DNA of 64,000 bases. Source: Zygnema cylindricum. Lineage: Eukaryota > Streptophyta > Zygnematophyceae > Zygnematales > Zygnemataceae. Made by a program: the position numbers and the translations under genes. The notes below the pieces were generated by a model. That model had not been told where the DNA came from and made no database searches. It saw nothing but the letters and a program-made list of their open reading frames with translations. The stretch covers positions 1 through 64,000 of the forward strand of contig JBBHKE010001283.1 in the NCBI GenBank assembly GCA_037447655.1, in the 5' to 3' direction. Positions 1 through 10,800 of this stretch are shown here, piece by piece; the first letter of the stretch is position 1, and every line of letters starts with the position of its first letter.

Positions 1-153
1 GAGAATCATTACTACTGTCCAAAATACTTTATCAAAGTACCGATTGCATGGGGATGTACCCTATCCAATACAGTACAGTACTGTACTTTAAAAAAGAACT
101 TTTGATTTTAGAGAAGATTTTTCGTACTAGTGTACTTTTCAGAGCGTTCGAAT
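1..153. other. Intergenic, no gene seen
   Basis: AT-rich flank with no supported reading frame. The last ~20 bases before the MITE at 154 (from about 131) match the left edge of the duplicated block at about 38536. Confidence 0.5.
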
Positions 154-1863
154 CATAGTTCAAAAGTAGGTGAAAGTAGCCCCATACAATATGCCTATTG
201 TACGCAAAACATACAATATGACCTTAAAATCAATATTGTATTGGTCGCAAAATATAAAAAAAATAGTAACGTGGTCGAGTTCCACATCGATCGATAGAGA
301 ATTAAACGTCATGTCTAAATTTGAAAAATATTCAGACAAAAAATTATTTTTCTGTGAGTTTTGAGGTATTTTTTATTTAAACCATCAGATTTAGACGATC
401 AGGCGGCCGCTGATCAAAGTAGCGATTTAAGAAGATCACATGAAAAGCCCATAACACCACTTACGATAAAGGCGCAGACAAAAGGCCTACGATAAAAACG
501 CCTACTTTTGAACTATGGTTCCAATGTTCGAAAAAAAACATCGGAACTTTAAAATGTGACGTTTGTAGACGTCGGTACACCTTCTGACAATTGAAGACGA
601 ATACGAAACTTACAACAACCGTTGACGTCTACAAAAACAACAACAATTGTAGACATTTAGATTTTTATGACATTAGTAAATCAACGCCTGTTTAACGGGC
701 ATGGACCGTCAACTGTTTTTGATGCCCCTTTATCATGTCCGTTACACACCCATGAACCATGTCCTGTTTATCAAACCGTATTAATACTGTTGTAATATTC
801 AAGTCGTTCGTACATATTTTTTTAGACGCGACCCAAGTCAACACGACGATTGACAAAAATAATTTACGACATGAAATCGTACTTGTTGAAAAGGACGGCT
901 AGCTTCTGAACCGCTAGCATCTTATAATCGGACGGTCACGAACGAATGATCGACGGCTGGAGACTCTTTAGTGCACGTGGCGGCTTTATCTTAATTCATT
1001 AACATGGTTGAGTAGTCAAGATCTGACGGTCAAGAGCGATTGTCGAGGAAGTACTTTGAAAGTTACCTGTTTGTTGACCCTAGCATAGAGACAATGCTAC
1101 CCGTTTGCCTAGGCCGAGGGACAACCCTAACCATTTGCTGACGTGGGGCGAGGGAAAAAGTTACCCGTCTGGTGACGTCGGTCGGGGAAACGCAGTTTAC
1201 GGGTGCAGACGAACAGAAAGTGGGCCTATTAAAAGGTTTTCAACAAACAACCAAAGGTCTATAATTTTTATAAAGATTGTAGATGTTTAGGGTTTTTTGA
1301 CATTGTGACATCATGCTCACTTTGTGACAACATCGCCGTCATTGATCAAGGAACTTTTTGCCATGGCTTCTCGATTTCGTTATTTCGCCTTTTCTCACTC
1401 GACTTGCCATAAAAATACACCTAAAGGTAGTCAAAAGAATTATTTGTCAAATATCATTTATTTCTTACCCGTACTATTTTGTTGCATTTTAAAAACTGTG
1501 AGAAAAAAACAAGAGTGAGAGCGGGAGAGGGGAGAAGAGAAGACTGTGTAATCTTTTGAAAAGGACCCATAAGTGAAAGTGGAGGTCCGAGACCCCTGTA
1601 AATATTTTTCCGTACATGAGTGTGACGTGCAGAGAGAAAAAAAACGAGTATTCTCCCATGTCCTAAAATTATCCGCTCGTGCGGCGCATGTGTGGAATGT
1701 TTGAGAATTGTTGTTTGGGTGATACTTCAACAAAAATCACCTCGCGCGGTGATTTTCGATAATTGTTTTTGACGAGCTGTATTCGCTTGCCCGGAGGTCG
1801 AAATGAGAAAAACGCCAAAATGAGTGCAAAAGATAACAAACATGGAGTACATTCAAAGTATCA
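131..1863 (+). repeat. Segmental duplication, block A, copy 1
   Basis: This stretch matches about 38536-40721 in the same orientation, with substitutions and indels. Shared landmarks are the run before TCAACGCC (676-690), the GACGTGGGGCGAGGG stretch near 1141 and the CTTGCCCGGAGGTCGAAATGAG stretch near 1787. Homology stops at about 1863, just after a short shared ATG frame (from 1820) that diverges and ends quickly, so I do not call it a gene. The MITE at 154-517 is present only in this copy. Confidence 0.75.
154..517. mobile_element. hAT-like MITE, 364 bp, with 8-bp target duplication
   Basis: The ends are inverted repeats: CATAGTTCAAAAGTAGG on the left and its exact complement on the right (17 bp). 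Direct repeats GTTCGAAT (146-153) and GTTCCAAT (518-525) flank it. The duplicated locus near 38550 carries the uninterrupted site with one copy of GTTCCAAT, which confirms both boundaries. An 8-bp duplication is typical of hAT transposons. The element encodes nothing, so it would be non-autonomous. Confidence 0.8.
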
Positions 1864-4267
1864 AGTTGACGCTTATTGTACTATGGTTAAATTATTTTTT
1901 TCGTACGGCAAAAACATTTTCTCGTTACATACTTAATTTAGGACGAAAACAATGGGAAAAACTTGATGCTTTAATACATGGGCACACCCCCTTAGTACTA
2001 CAACAACTTTTCTAGTGACATATCGCAATGCCACGTCAATTTACGCATATCTCAACCGAAAAAGCATTATCGGCCAAAAAGGAAACACTGCACGGAATCT
2101 TACAATTTTTCGTGACGTTTCGTTCACGACGAGCAGGTCGACGTCACCCTCGCCTCCCGTCATCTCCGTGCGACTGTGTGTTTTTTTATTTCTTTATGTT
2201 TTTTCATATTGAGAAAACAAATAACATACGACCCTAAACTTATAAACCCTTGTTCAAAAACCCGATTACAGGTCTGCGGGACTGGTGACGAGGAGGTGCC
2301 GAAGGGCCCTCACCGCAAGCGAAACATGTAGCGAACCCATACGGTGCATCGAAAGTAGTGTTTATGTTGTTTTGTCACTTAAAATATCATTTTTCTGTGC
2401 ACACTAATCCTATTTTTGATTGGGGACCAACTATCAAAAAACGAGAATCTTCACTTTCAATCGCACATGAACAATTCGACAAATGTTCATTGAGACAAAG
2501 TTTATGTGTCGAAAAAAACATGGACCCTCACACAATATGTCTAGTGTAAAAAAGTTGTGCAAGTAAGTTATTAGTGTGTAAGGAAACAAACAATGGTATT
2601 TATGGTTCATTGGGTTCAATGACCTAAATCGAACAAAATAGTAACGCTAAGTAAAACCAATTACAATGGTTTATCTCCACATTCCTACAGTGTAATAGTT
2701 TTCGTTTCTATTGACATTATCGACGTTTAAACATGTGAGAGCAAGTTCGCAAGATTTTTGGTGAACTGTCTCTTGTCTACTAGACAGCTATATGACGCTT
2801 TTTCAATACTATAATACAAAATTATGGCAGTATATGTACAGAATGACATATTACATAAATACCCTTTCAATAATAGGTGCCCGCTAAGAGATTATACCTT
2901 GATATTATAATGTACGGTGTACTTTTCTACACTTTCATGCTTAACGCTGATGGCGATCCGCATTGAAATGGGTAGAGCCACGATTCCCACCGTTGTAGCT
3001 TACAGTAAGGTAGAAAAGGAGGGGAGAAGAGAGGGGAGGTGGGGGGGAGGTGGGTTGTTAGGCTTCATGCATTAGTACAAATCTGTACGCGCCTTTGTTT
3101 TGTGCGCGACCTATTTTGGTCTTGGTATTATACGAAGTTTTAGTATCTTGGGAATTTTTTTTCCGGGGATGTGGGTAGATTCGTTAAAAGCAAAAATAAA
3201 AAAAGTAACACTAACTTCAAATACTTGAGGTCGAATACTTATTATGAAAATTGTTGAATAAGCTCATAGTTTAACTTATCTTGGCTATTGCGGCGTATAA
3301 AGCATTGTACCCTAATAAAAAATTATTACAAAGTGATAAAAAAATAACACCAAAGCTGAATACTTCAAACACATACAAGATTTAATCCAAGTCTGATGAT
3401 AACTCCAAATTGGAATACGCTCAAAGTTTTAAGAAGACGCAAACTGTAATTCGGTTCTCAAACATTTTTTGTAAGGCGAAAGATTTTATCATTCAATCCC
3501 ACTTTCTATCATTTTTTGTCAAAACGACGGAAAACTACCTTACCTTAACACATGGGTACACCGCCTAAAATGTAACGCAATTTGAATATTAATAAAGTAC
3601 GCACGTAACTTTTTAAATTTAACAGGTTTTTACCATAGTTGTTCACACCGTTTAGGGTGAACAATTAAATTGCGACGAATTATACGTAACGAACGCATTG
3701 AACGATTTAAAAAAATAGTAAAAATTGTTAATTAATTTTATTTCGTATTATTCCGCACATATAAACAAAAATTAATTATACATATACCGCAGTTTGTAAG
3801 TTCTCCGTACAATTTCTGACTTTTTTAGTAATAGTCTTTACATTTCAATACAATTCCGTACATTGAACGTAAAATTTATGCATAGTTTACCGGACAAAAA
3901 GTACTACTAAGTGCAATGTATCTTTTGGTCAAAGCTCGTACATTTCCCGTGCAAAACCACACAGTTTCCGTGCATTGTCCATTCAGTTTATTCGACAAAA
4001 AGTACATCGCTTGTTTTTGATATTTTTTCAACAGTCACGAATTGTATACGTAACAATTGGAAAAATAGAAAAAATCGCACGATTTGAACAACAGCGGTTT
4101 CTACTGATCTTAAATTTTGTCCGCCGTATTGATACTACATTAGATTTTTTGCTTTTAAAATCTTTGGCTATTCTACGAGCTTAAACAGGATCCTACGTGA
4201 TACTAGTCGCAATAAAGCACGTAGGCAATAGTTGACTTAATGACGTGACCTTACTGAGAAATGATTA
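1864..4267. other. Intergenic, no gene recognised
   Basis: AT-rich DNA with only short open frames that show no familiar motif. A G/A-rich tract lies at about 3010-3055. I see no splice-linked exons, RNA gene or terminal inverted repeats. Confidence 0.5.
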
Positions 4268-5778
4268 AGGGTGACGTTCCATTAGGCGGTCCCAGTAAAT
4301 GTACGGACAAGTCTACTAGCAGCGTTTACTGGAAGTCCGCTCCATTGTGTCGGCCTAGTAACAAATTCTACTCAATTATGATTGGCGCCACGTAGGTTAG
4401 AGTCAAGATTCCAAAAATCTTTAAAAAAATCTACAAACAGAATATCTGTACGTAATTTTTGTACCACAAGAGGTTATTAATGATTCGTACATAAAGTTTT
4501 TGGCTAGATTTTGATTTTCAAAATGGAAAGTCAAAATTTCGAAACGGAATGGCAAAAGACGCGACAAACCTTGAAGGCCGCGGCAAATATTGAATGTCGG
4601 TGGATGTCAGACGGAGCGTGCGAGGATATTTTCACCTGACCTGCATTCAACGTGGCAAGATGCACATGGCAAGTACGTGGCATGTACGACGTGCAGGCTT
4701 GTGATCGCTTGTGCAACATAGATATTTTTTTGCTTTTCACGTGTACCAATGGCAATCATCTAGTGGGCCCCAACTCTCCTCGGCGAGGAGAGTTGGTGCT
4801 CACTAGATGATGTGCTCGATTGCTTCGCGGATCTCAAAATGTGAAACATCCAACGGTCAGGAATTACGCCTGCATCATTGGAGCTTCCCGACAGCTTTCC
4901 AGTAACGATGTTTCGTCTGACAAAAAAAAATGTTTGGTACGGCTATGTACGGCACTGTACGAAAACGTACGACGTCCAGTAACGAACCCCACTTTTCGTC
5001 TAATGGAACGTCACCCTAAGGGTAACATTCCATTAGGCGAAAAGTGGGGTTCATTACTGGACTCTGTACGTTTTAGTACAGTGCCGTACAGATCCGTACC
5101 ATATCTTTTTTTTTGTCAGACGAAACATCGCTACTTGAAAGTTGTCGGGAGGCTCTAATGATGTAGGCGTAATTCTTGACCGTTGGATGTTTCACTTTTT
5201 GAGATCCGCGAAGCAATCGTGCACATCATCCAGTGGGCCCCAACTCTCCTTGCGAGGAGAGTTGGGGCCCACTGGATGATGTGCACGATTGCTTCGATGA
5301 TTACCATTGGTACAAGTGAAAAAGCAAAAAAAAATATACTTTTAACAAGCGATCACAAGCGTGCACCTCGTACATACCCATGTGCCTCCTGCCACGCTGG
5401 AAGCAGGTGAGCCGAAAACATCCTCGCACGCTCCGTCTGACATCCACCGACATTCAAAGTTTGCCGCGACCGTCAAATTTTGCCGCTTCTTTTTGCTATT
5501 CCGTTTCGAGACTTTGATTTCCATTTTTTAAATCAAAATCTGGCCGCAAACTTGACGTACGAATCATTACCCTCCTCCGATCGTACAGATATTTAGTCTT
5601 GACTTTCCGTTTATAGATTTTTTTAAGATTTTCAGAATATGGACTCTAGCCTATGTGGCGCCAATCATAATTGAGTTCGGTTTGTTAGTGGCCCGACAAA
5701 ATGGAGCGGACTTCCAGTAAACGCTGTTAGTAGACTTGTCCGTACTTTTACTGGGACCGCCTAATGGAACGTTACCCT
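4268..5778. mobile_element. Foldback element: ~1.5-kb near-perfect palindrome
   Basis: The left arm (4268-5017) and right arm (5019-5778) are inverted copies of one ~750-bp sequence meeting at ACCCTAAGGGT (5013-5023). Each arm carries its own GC-rich hairpin, at about 4756-4812 and 5226-5282, built on CAACTCTCC...GGAGAGTTG. Outer ends read AGGGTGACGTTCCATTAGGCGG and, inverted, AGGGTAACGTTCCATTAGGCGG. A single-arm relative occurs at 29694-31010, so the palindrome looks like two inverted copies of a MITE-like unit. No transposase is encoded and I could not identify a target duplication. Confidence 0.8.
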
Positions 5779-6415
5779 AAGAGCGTTGTTCCATTAGGCG
5801 GTCTCAGTAAACGTCAAAAATAAGTTTACGAAGCATCGTTCCATTGTGTTGGGTCAATAACTTACATTTTATTTGCGTGGCACACTCTGATTGGTTCACT
5901 TAATAGATGAATGCTATTTTGGTAATCTTCAAAGAAAATCTGACAGCAAATTGTGACCACATATTTGTACCAGCGAGGGTAGAAAGTGTCTGGGCGGACG
6001 AAACTTAAGATTTGTAAAAGCTTACGAAAATGTCCTCCGTCAAAGATTTTCTTGCGGCTTCCGGTGGCCTCGCATCCTCCCTGGCGGAAGGCACATGTCA
6101 TATGCGACTTGTACCCACCTGGTCGCGCGGTCGTTGTGGATATTTGTTTACTTTTCCACGAGGCACGATGCTATACGTTCAAGCGCTTAAAATTGACCTA
6201 TTCCGGGTCACTTGTTGCGAACTGGAAGGTTCAACCGATGGCGTATCCAAGTACGCATCTGACGGTCCACGTTTACGCTCATAAACGTGGAGAATCGAAT
6301 CAATCATTCAGTAGGCTTGCTTTTTTGACATTTTTTTTTGGTATGGCACTGTACGAAACAGTACGGCTTCCAGTAAACAACGGCATTTTTCCCCTTATGG
6401 AACCTCACCCTAACA
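5779..6415. mobile_element. Second AGGGT-type element abutting the palindrome
   Basis: It begins with GTTGTTCCATTAGGCGGTCTCAGTAAACG (first 20 bases GTTGTTCCATTAGGCGGTCT) and ends with CTTATGGAACCTCACCCTAA, the same terminal motif as the adjoining foldback element. The interior differs from the palindrome arms, so it is a diverged or chimeric relative. The open frames inside show no known domain. Confidence 0.5.
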
Positions 6416-6873
6416 TATTACTGCCACTATACGTGACCGTACGATAAGTATTAGTGGCAACGCCTGATTGATGAGTAGCCTAATGCCACGTGGGAAAATA
6501 TAATTCGTTGGGATTTTCCACCCACTTTATATTCAAGTCGCGACAGTCCTGCCTTGTAAAGTGGTCCTGCGCCAAGTCAACGAATGCTTGTCGTTTATCC
6601 GACGAAAAAATACCAGCGGAGATTATGTATCTCATTCGTCCGCGGTCGTCTTGCTGACCTCGAGTCAACCATTGCCGAATTTTGGTTTTGGTCAAAGGTC
6701 AAGATATACCTGTACGGTAAAGAGGTACACTGTACGTTTTCGTCGCTGCTAATAAACGTATTGTAAGTTTCGGCTGCCGACAAATGTACCGTATGTCGCA
6801 TCCCTGCCAATGAACGCATAGTACACCGTGTACAGCTATTAGTGTTCATATTTTTTTTGCGACTTAAAACAAC
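6416..6873. other. Intergenic, no gene recognised
   Basis: Unique-looking DNA with only short overlapping frames on both strands and no recognisable domain. Confidence 0.4.
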
Positions 6874-7392
6874 TTTTCTTCGTACACGTTTGTCCGATTA
6901 TCAATTTGAGACCGCCAATCGGAAGCTGATAGTCCTACCTTTCAACCGCAGCCGTCCGATCCACAATTCGGCATGTGTGTACGGATAAATGGTGTTTTAA
7001 GAGACCAAGAAAAAAGTAACACTAATAGCGATTCACAGTATACTGTACTGTACTTTCCGGTCCTGCCGACAGTAACATTGTACGTTCCAAACTTAGTTTC
7101 AAAATCTCATACGTGCTTCGGCAGAAAAAAACATAATAAAAAGTACACAAAAAGATCGCCGTCAAAGTCGGCAATTCAAAAAGTCGCCCTTCGGTCAAAG
7201 ACGCCGCGTGTCCTAGAAGCGCCAAGTGTCAGTGACACGTCGACCTTACTGGTTATTACACGTCGACCTTATTACTTGTCACTGTAAATAGGTCACAAGG
7301 CGGCGCAAATGTTCCATCGCTCCTTCGACGACTCTGACGACGCCTCGAATCGATTCGCAGCTTTGCGCAACACTGCGAAGAGAAGGAAACAG
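6874..7392 (+). repeat. Segmental duplication, block B, copy 1 (5' flank of the LRR/peptidase gene)
   Basis: It matches 41494-42189 in the same orientation. The shared region runs from CGTTTGTCCGATTATCAATT to the GCGAAGAGAA stretch about 120 bp upstream of the start codon at 7511, so it spans the core promoter and most of the predicted 5' leader. Copy 1 has an extra tandem copy of a ~23-bp CACGTCGACCTTACTGG-type unit (7238-7280). Copy 2 has a MITE at 41672-41870. Confidence 0.75.
7283..7290 (+). promoter_or_regulatory. TATA-like element of the LRR/peptidase gene
   Basis: TGTAAATA lies about 220 bp upstream of the start codon. The duplicated locus has the consensus TATAAATA at the equivalent place (42079-42086), which supports this as the TATA position and suggests it has changed in this copy. 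Confidence 0.45.
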
Positions 7393-7510
7393 CTGCCGCC
7401 GAGTCGAGTCCTTTAGGTCTATTCGGAGAACATAACTTCTTGACCTAAAACTGCCACGTGGCCTTTGCTTAGAAAGTTTTGAATTCGTTTGACTTGGCGA
7501 GTGTGTAACC

Positions 7511-7845
7511 ATGGCTGCCACCAGATTGTTAGCGACAGTGTTGATCTTGGCGTGCCACGTGGCATTCGTAATGGGAGAATACGAAGGACCCATTCTGGAG
7601 CCTGACAGTACGTTTTCCCCTCCTTTCCCCTTCCTTTCCCCACTTCTTGCTGCACGGTCTGCGTCTTCACACGTGCGAAGCATGCATCTGATTGGGTCCT
7701 CTGCCTCGTCTGTCCGTACTTGTGCTGCAGAGTCGGCTCTGGAGGCGGTGAAGGCGGCGATGACGTCCGAGGTCTTCTTCCCAGAAATCAAATGTTCCGA
7801 TTTGTGGTTTTTCCGGTGCGACGATTCCGGTCGCGTGTATTTAGC
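7511..7845 (+). CDS. Exons 1-2: signal peptide and LRR N-terminal cap
   Basis: Exon 1 (7511-7607) begins ATGGCTGCCACC and encodes a hydrophobic leader, with likely cleavage after VMG near residue 22. Its donor GTACGT leaves phase 1. The intron ends TGTGCTGCAG. Exon 2 (7731-7845) reads SALEAVKAAMTS, then a Cys-containing stretch ending CDDSGRVYL, the usual shape of a plant LRR N-cap (two Cys, then Gly-Arg-Val before the first repeat). It ends in phase 2 at GTGAGT and continues in frame at 10607. The minus-strand frame overlapping this block is a shadow. Confidence 0.8.
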
Positions 7846-10800
7846 GTGAGTTACTATCCCTGCGTGCACACCTTGCCGTATCCACTGAATTCCGCACTGA
7901 ATTCCGCACTAAATTCCGCACTGAATTCCGCACTGAATTCCTCAATGAATATCGCACTGAATTCCGCACTAAATTTCACACTGAAATGAATATCGCACTG
8001 AATTCCGCACTGAATATCGTACTGAATTCCGCACTAAGTTCTGCAATGGATCCCTCACCGAATTCCGCATCGAATTCCGCACTGAAACTCGCACTGAATT
8101 CCTTAAAAGGGGAAGAAGGCGAGGGGGGGGGAGAGCAGAAGGATGGGGGAAAATAGGGGGGAGGAAGCCGGAGGATGGGGAGGAGAGGAGGGGGAGCAGA
8201 AGGTTGGGGAGCGGAAGAAGAGGGAGGGGAGCAGAATGGGAGGGAGGGGAAGGGGTGGAAAGGGAAGAGGGGGGGGGAGGGAGAGGAGCGGAGGTGGGAG
8301 TAGGAAACACCGAATGTTGAATCTCGTTAAAGAAAATTGGTAGGGGAAAAGAGAGAAGGAGGTAGAAGGGGAGAAGTGGCAAAAATATGAGGGGAGGGTG
8401 AAATGAGCACTACATTTAGCTCTACATTTAGCTCTACATTCACCACTACTTTTAGCTCTACATTTAGCTCTGCATTTACCACTACTTATAGCTCTACATT
8501 TTGCTCTAGATTCAACACTGCATTTAGGTCTACATTTTGCACTACATTTAGCTCTACATTTACCACTTCTTATAGCTCTACATTTTGCTCTAGATTCAAC
8601 ACTACATTTAGGTCTACATTTTGCACTACATTTAGCTCTACATTTAGCTCTACATTTTGTTCTACATTCAACACTACATTTAGGTCTACATTTAGCTCTA
8701 CATTTAGCTCTAAATTTGCCACTACTCATTGGTCTACATTTTGCTCTAGATTCAACACTACATTTAGGTCTACATTTAGCTCTACATTTAGTTTTACATT
8801 TAGCTCTACAGTTAGCACTACTTTTAGCTCTACGTTTAGCTCGACATTTTGCTCTACATTCAACATTACATTTAGGTCTACATTTTGCACCAAAGTTAGC
8901 ACTACATTTAGCTCTACATTTTGTTCTACATTCAACACTACATTTAGGTCTATATTTTGCACCAAAGTTAGCACTACATTTAGCTCTACATTTTGTTCTA
9001 CATTCAACACTACATTTAGCTCTACATTTAGCTCTACATTTGCCACTAATTATAGCTCTACATTTTGCTCTAGATTCAACACTACATTTAGGTCTACATT
9101 TAGCTCTACATTTAGCACTACATTTAGCTCTACATTTAGTTTTACATTTAGCTCTACATTTAGCACTACTTTTAGCTCTACGTTTAGCTCGACATTTTGC
9201 TCTACATTCAACATTACATTTAGGTCTACATTTTGCACCAAAGTTAGCACTACATTTAGCTCTACATTTTGTTCTACATTCAACACTACATTTAGGTCTA
9301 CATTTAGCACTACATTTAGCTCTACATTTGCCACTAATTATAGCTCTACATTTTGCTCTAGATTCAACACTACATTTAGGTCTACATTTAGCTCTACATT
9401 TAGCACTCCATTTAGCTCTACATTTAGTTTTACATTTAGCTCTACATTTAGCACTACTATTAGCTCTACGTTTAGCTCGACATTTTGCTCTACATTCAAC
9501 ATTACATTTAGGTCTACATTTTGCACCAAAGTTAGCACTACATTTAGCTCTACATTTTGTTCTACATTCAACACTACATTTAGGTCTACATTTAGCACTA
9601 CATTTAGCTCTACATTTACCACTACTTATAGCTCTACATTTTGCTCTAGATTCAACACTACATTTAGGTCTACATTTAGCTCTACATTTAGCACTACATT
9701 TAGCTCTACATTTAGTTTTACATTTAGCTCTACATTTAGCACTGCTTTTAGCTCTACGTTTAGCTCGACATTTTGCTCTACATTCAACACTACATTTAGG
9801 TCTACATTTTGCACCAAAGTTAGAACTACATTTAGCTCTACATTTACCACTACTTATAGCTCTACATTTTGCTCTAGATTCAACACTACATTTAGCTCTA
9901 CATTTACCACTACTTATAGCTCTACATTTTGCTCTAGATTCAACACTACATTTAGGTCTATATTTAGCACTACATTTAGCACTACATTTTGCTGTATACT
10001 TAGCACTACAATTAGCTCTACACTGAGCACTTTATTTAGCTCTTTAATTAGCTCTAGATTTAGCACTACATGTAGCTCTACATTTAGCACTACATTTAGC
10101 ACTACATTTTGCAGTACATTTAGCAGTACATTTAGGTCTACATTTGCTCTACATTTAGCTCTACATTTTTATCGACATTTAGCTCTACGTTTTTATCTAC
10201 ATTTAGCTCTACACTTAGCAATACCTTTAGCACTAATTTCCGCACAAAAACCTGCATTGGATCCGCACTGATAATCACTTTGAACCTACAAATGAATTTC
10301 GCACTAAAATTTGTACAGCATCCGCAGTGAAGTCAGAATTGAATCTAGCACAAAATCTCGCAATGAATATCGCACTAAAATCTGCATATGATCCACATTG
10401 AATTAGATCTAAATCTGCTATATTTGGATTCGATTCTGCTCTTATGCGCTTTGAGACCACTGTGGGGTTAGAGGAATCCATGGGAAAAAGTTAAAAGGAA
10501 AGAGAAGAAAAAAGGAAAGAAACAGAAAAGAAATAAAAGATTGAGAAGGAAAGCGTGAAGATGGCATATATAGTTTTGTGTATTGACAATTAGGGGAGGT
10601 CTGTAGGGAGCTACCCTATATGGAGGGGAGCATTGCTCCGGAGATTGGCAACCTCACACGATTGAAAGCCTTGTGAGTGTAAATTGAGAGAGGAAATGCA
10701 TCTCATATGAAAAGTTTTCATGACACGAAAAATGTTTCTTGTGTTGGTGACTCTTTTCCAAAAGAGATGAAAAATATCAACAATAACTGTTTTCCTTTGC

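Noticed and set aside
1820-1936. A short ATG frame conserved in start sequence with 40677
   Set aside because: The two copies diverge after about 14 codons and neither continues into a recognisable product.
5986-6447. A 153-codon + strand frame
   Set aside because: It overlaps the end of an AGGGT-type element, has no known motif, and has shadow frames of similar quality.
7279-7869. A 196-codon minus-strand frame
   Set aside because: It is antisense to the promoter and signal-peptide exons, with no recognisable motif. The + strand exons have phase-matched splice sites.
8403-10260. CRISPR-like array
   Set aside because: Units are contiguous 12-mers without unique spacers, and the context is a eukaryotic intron.
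8403-10271. A 622-codon + strand frame and a 436-codon overlapping frame rich in Ser/Thr/Phe or Leu/His/Ala
   Set aside because: They follow directly from a 12-bp tandem repeat, which stays open in several frames on both strands, and lie within an intron of a well-supported gene.
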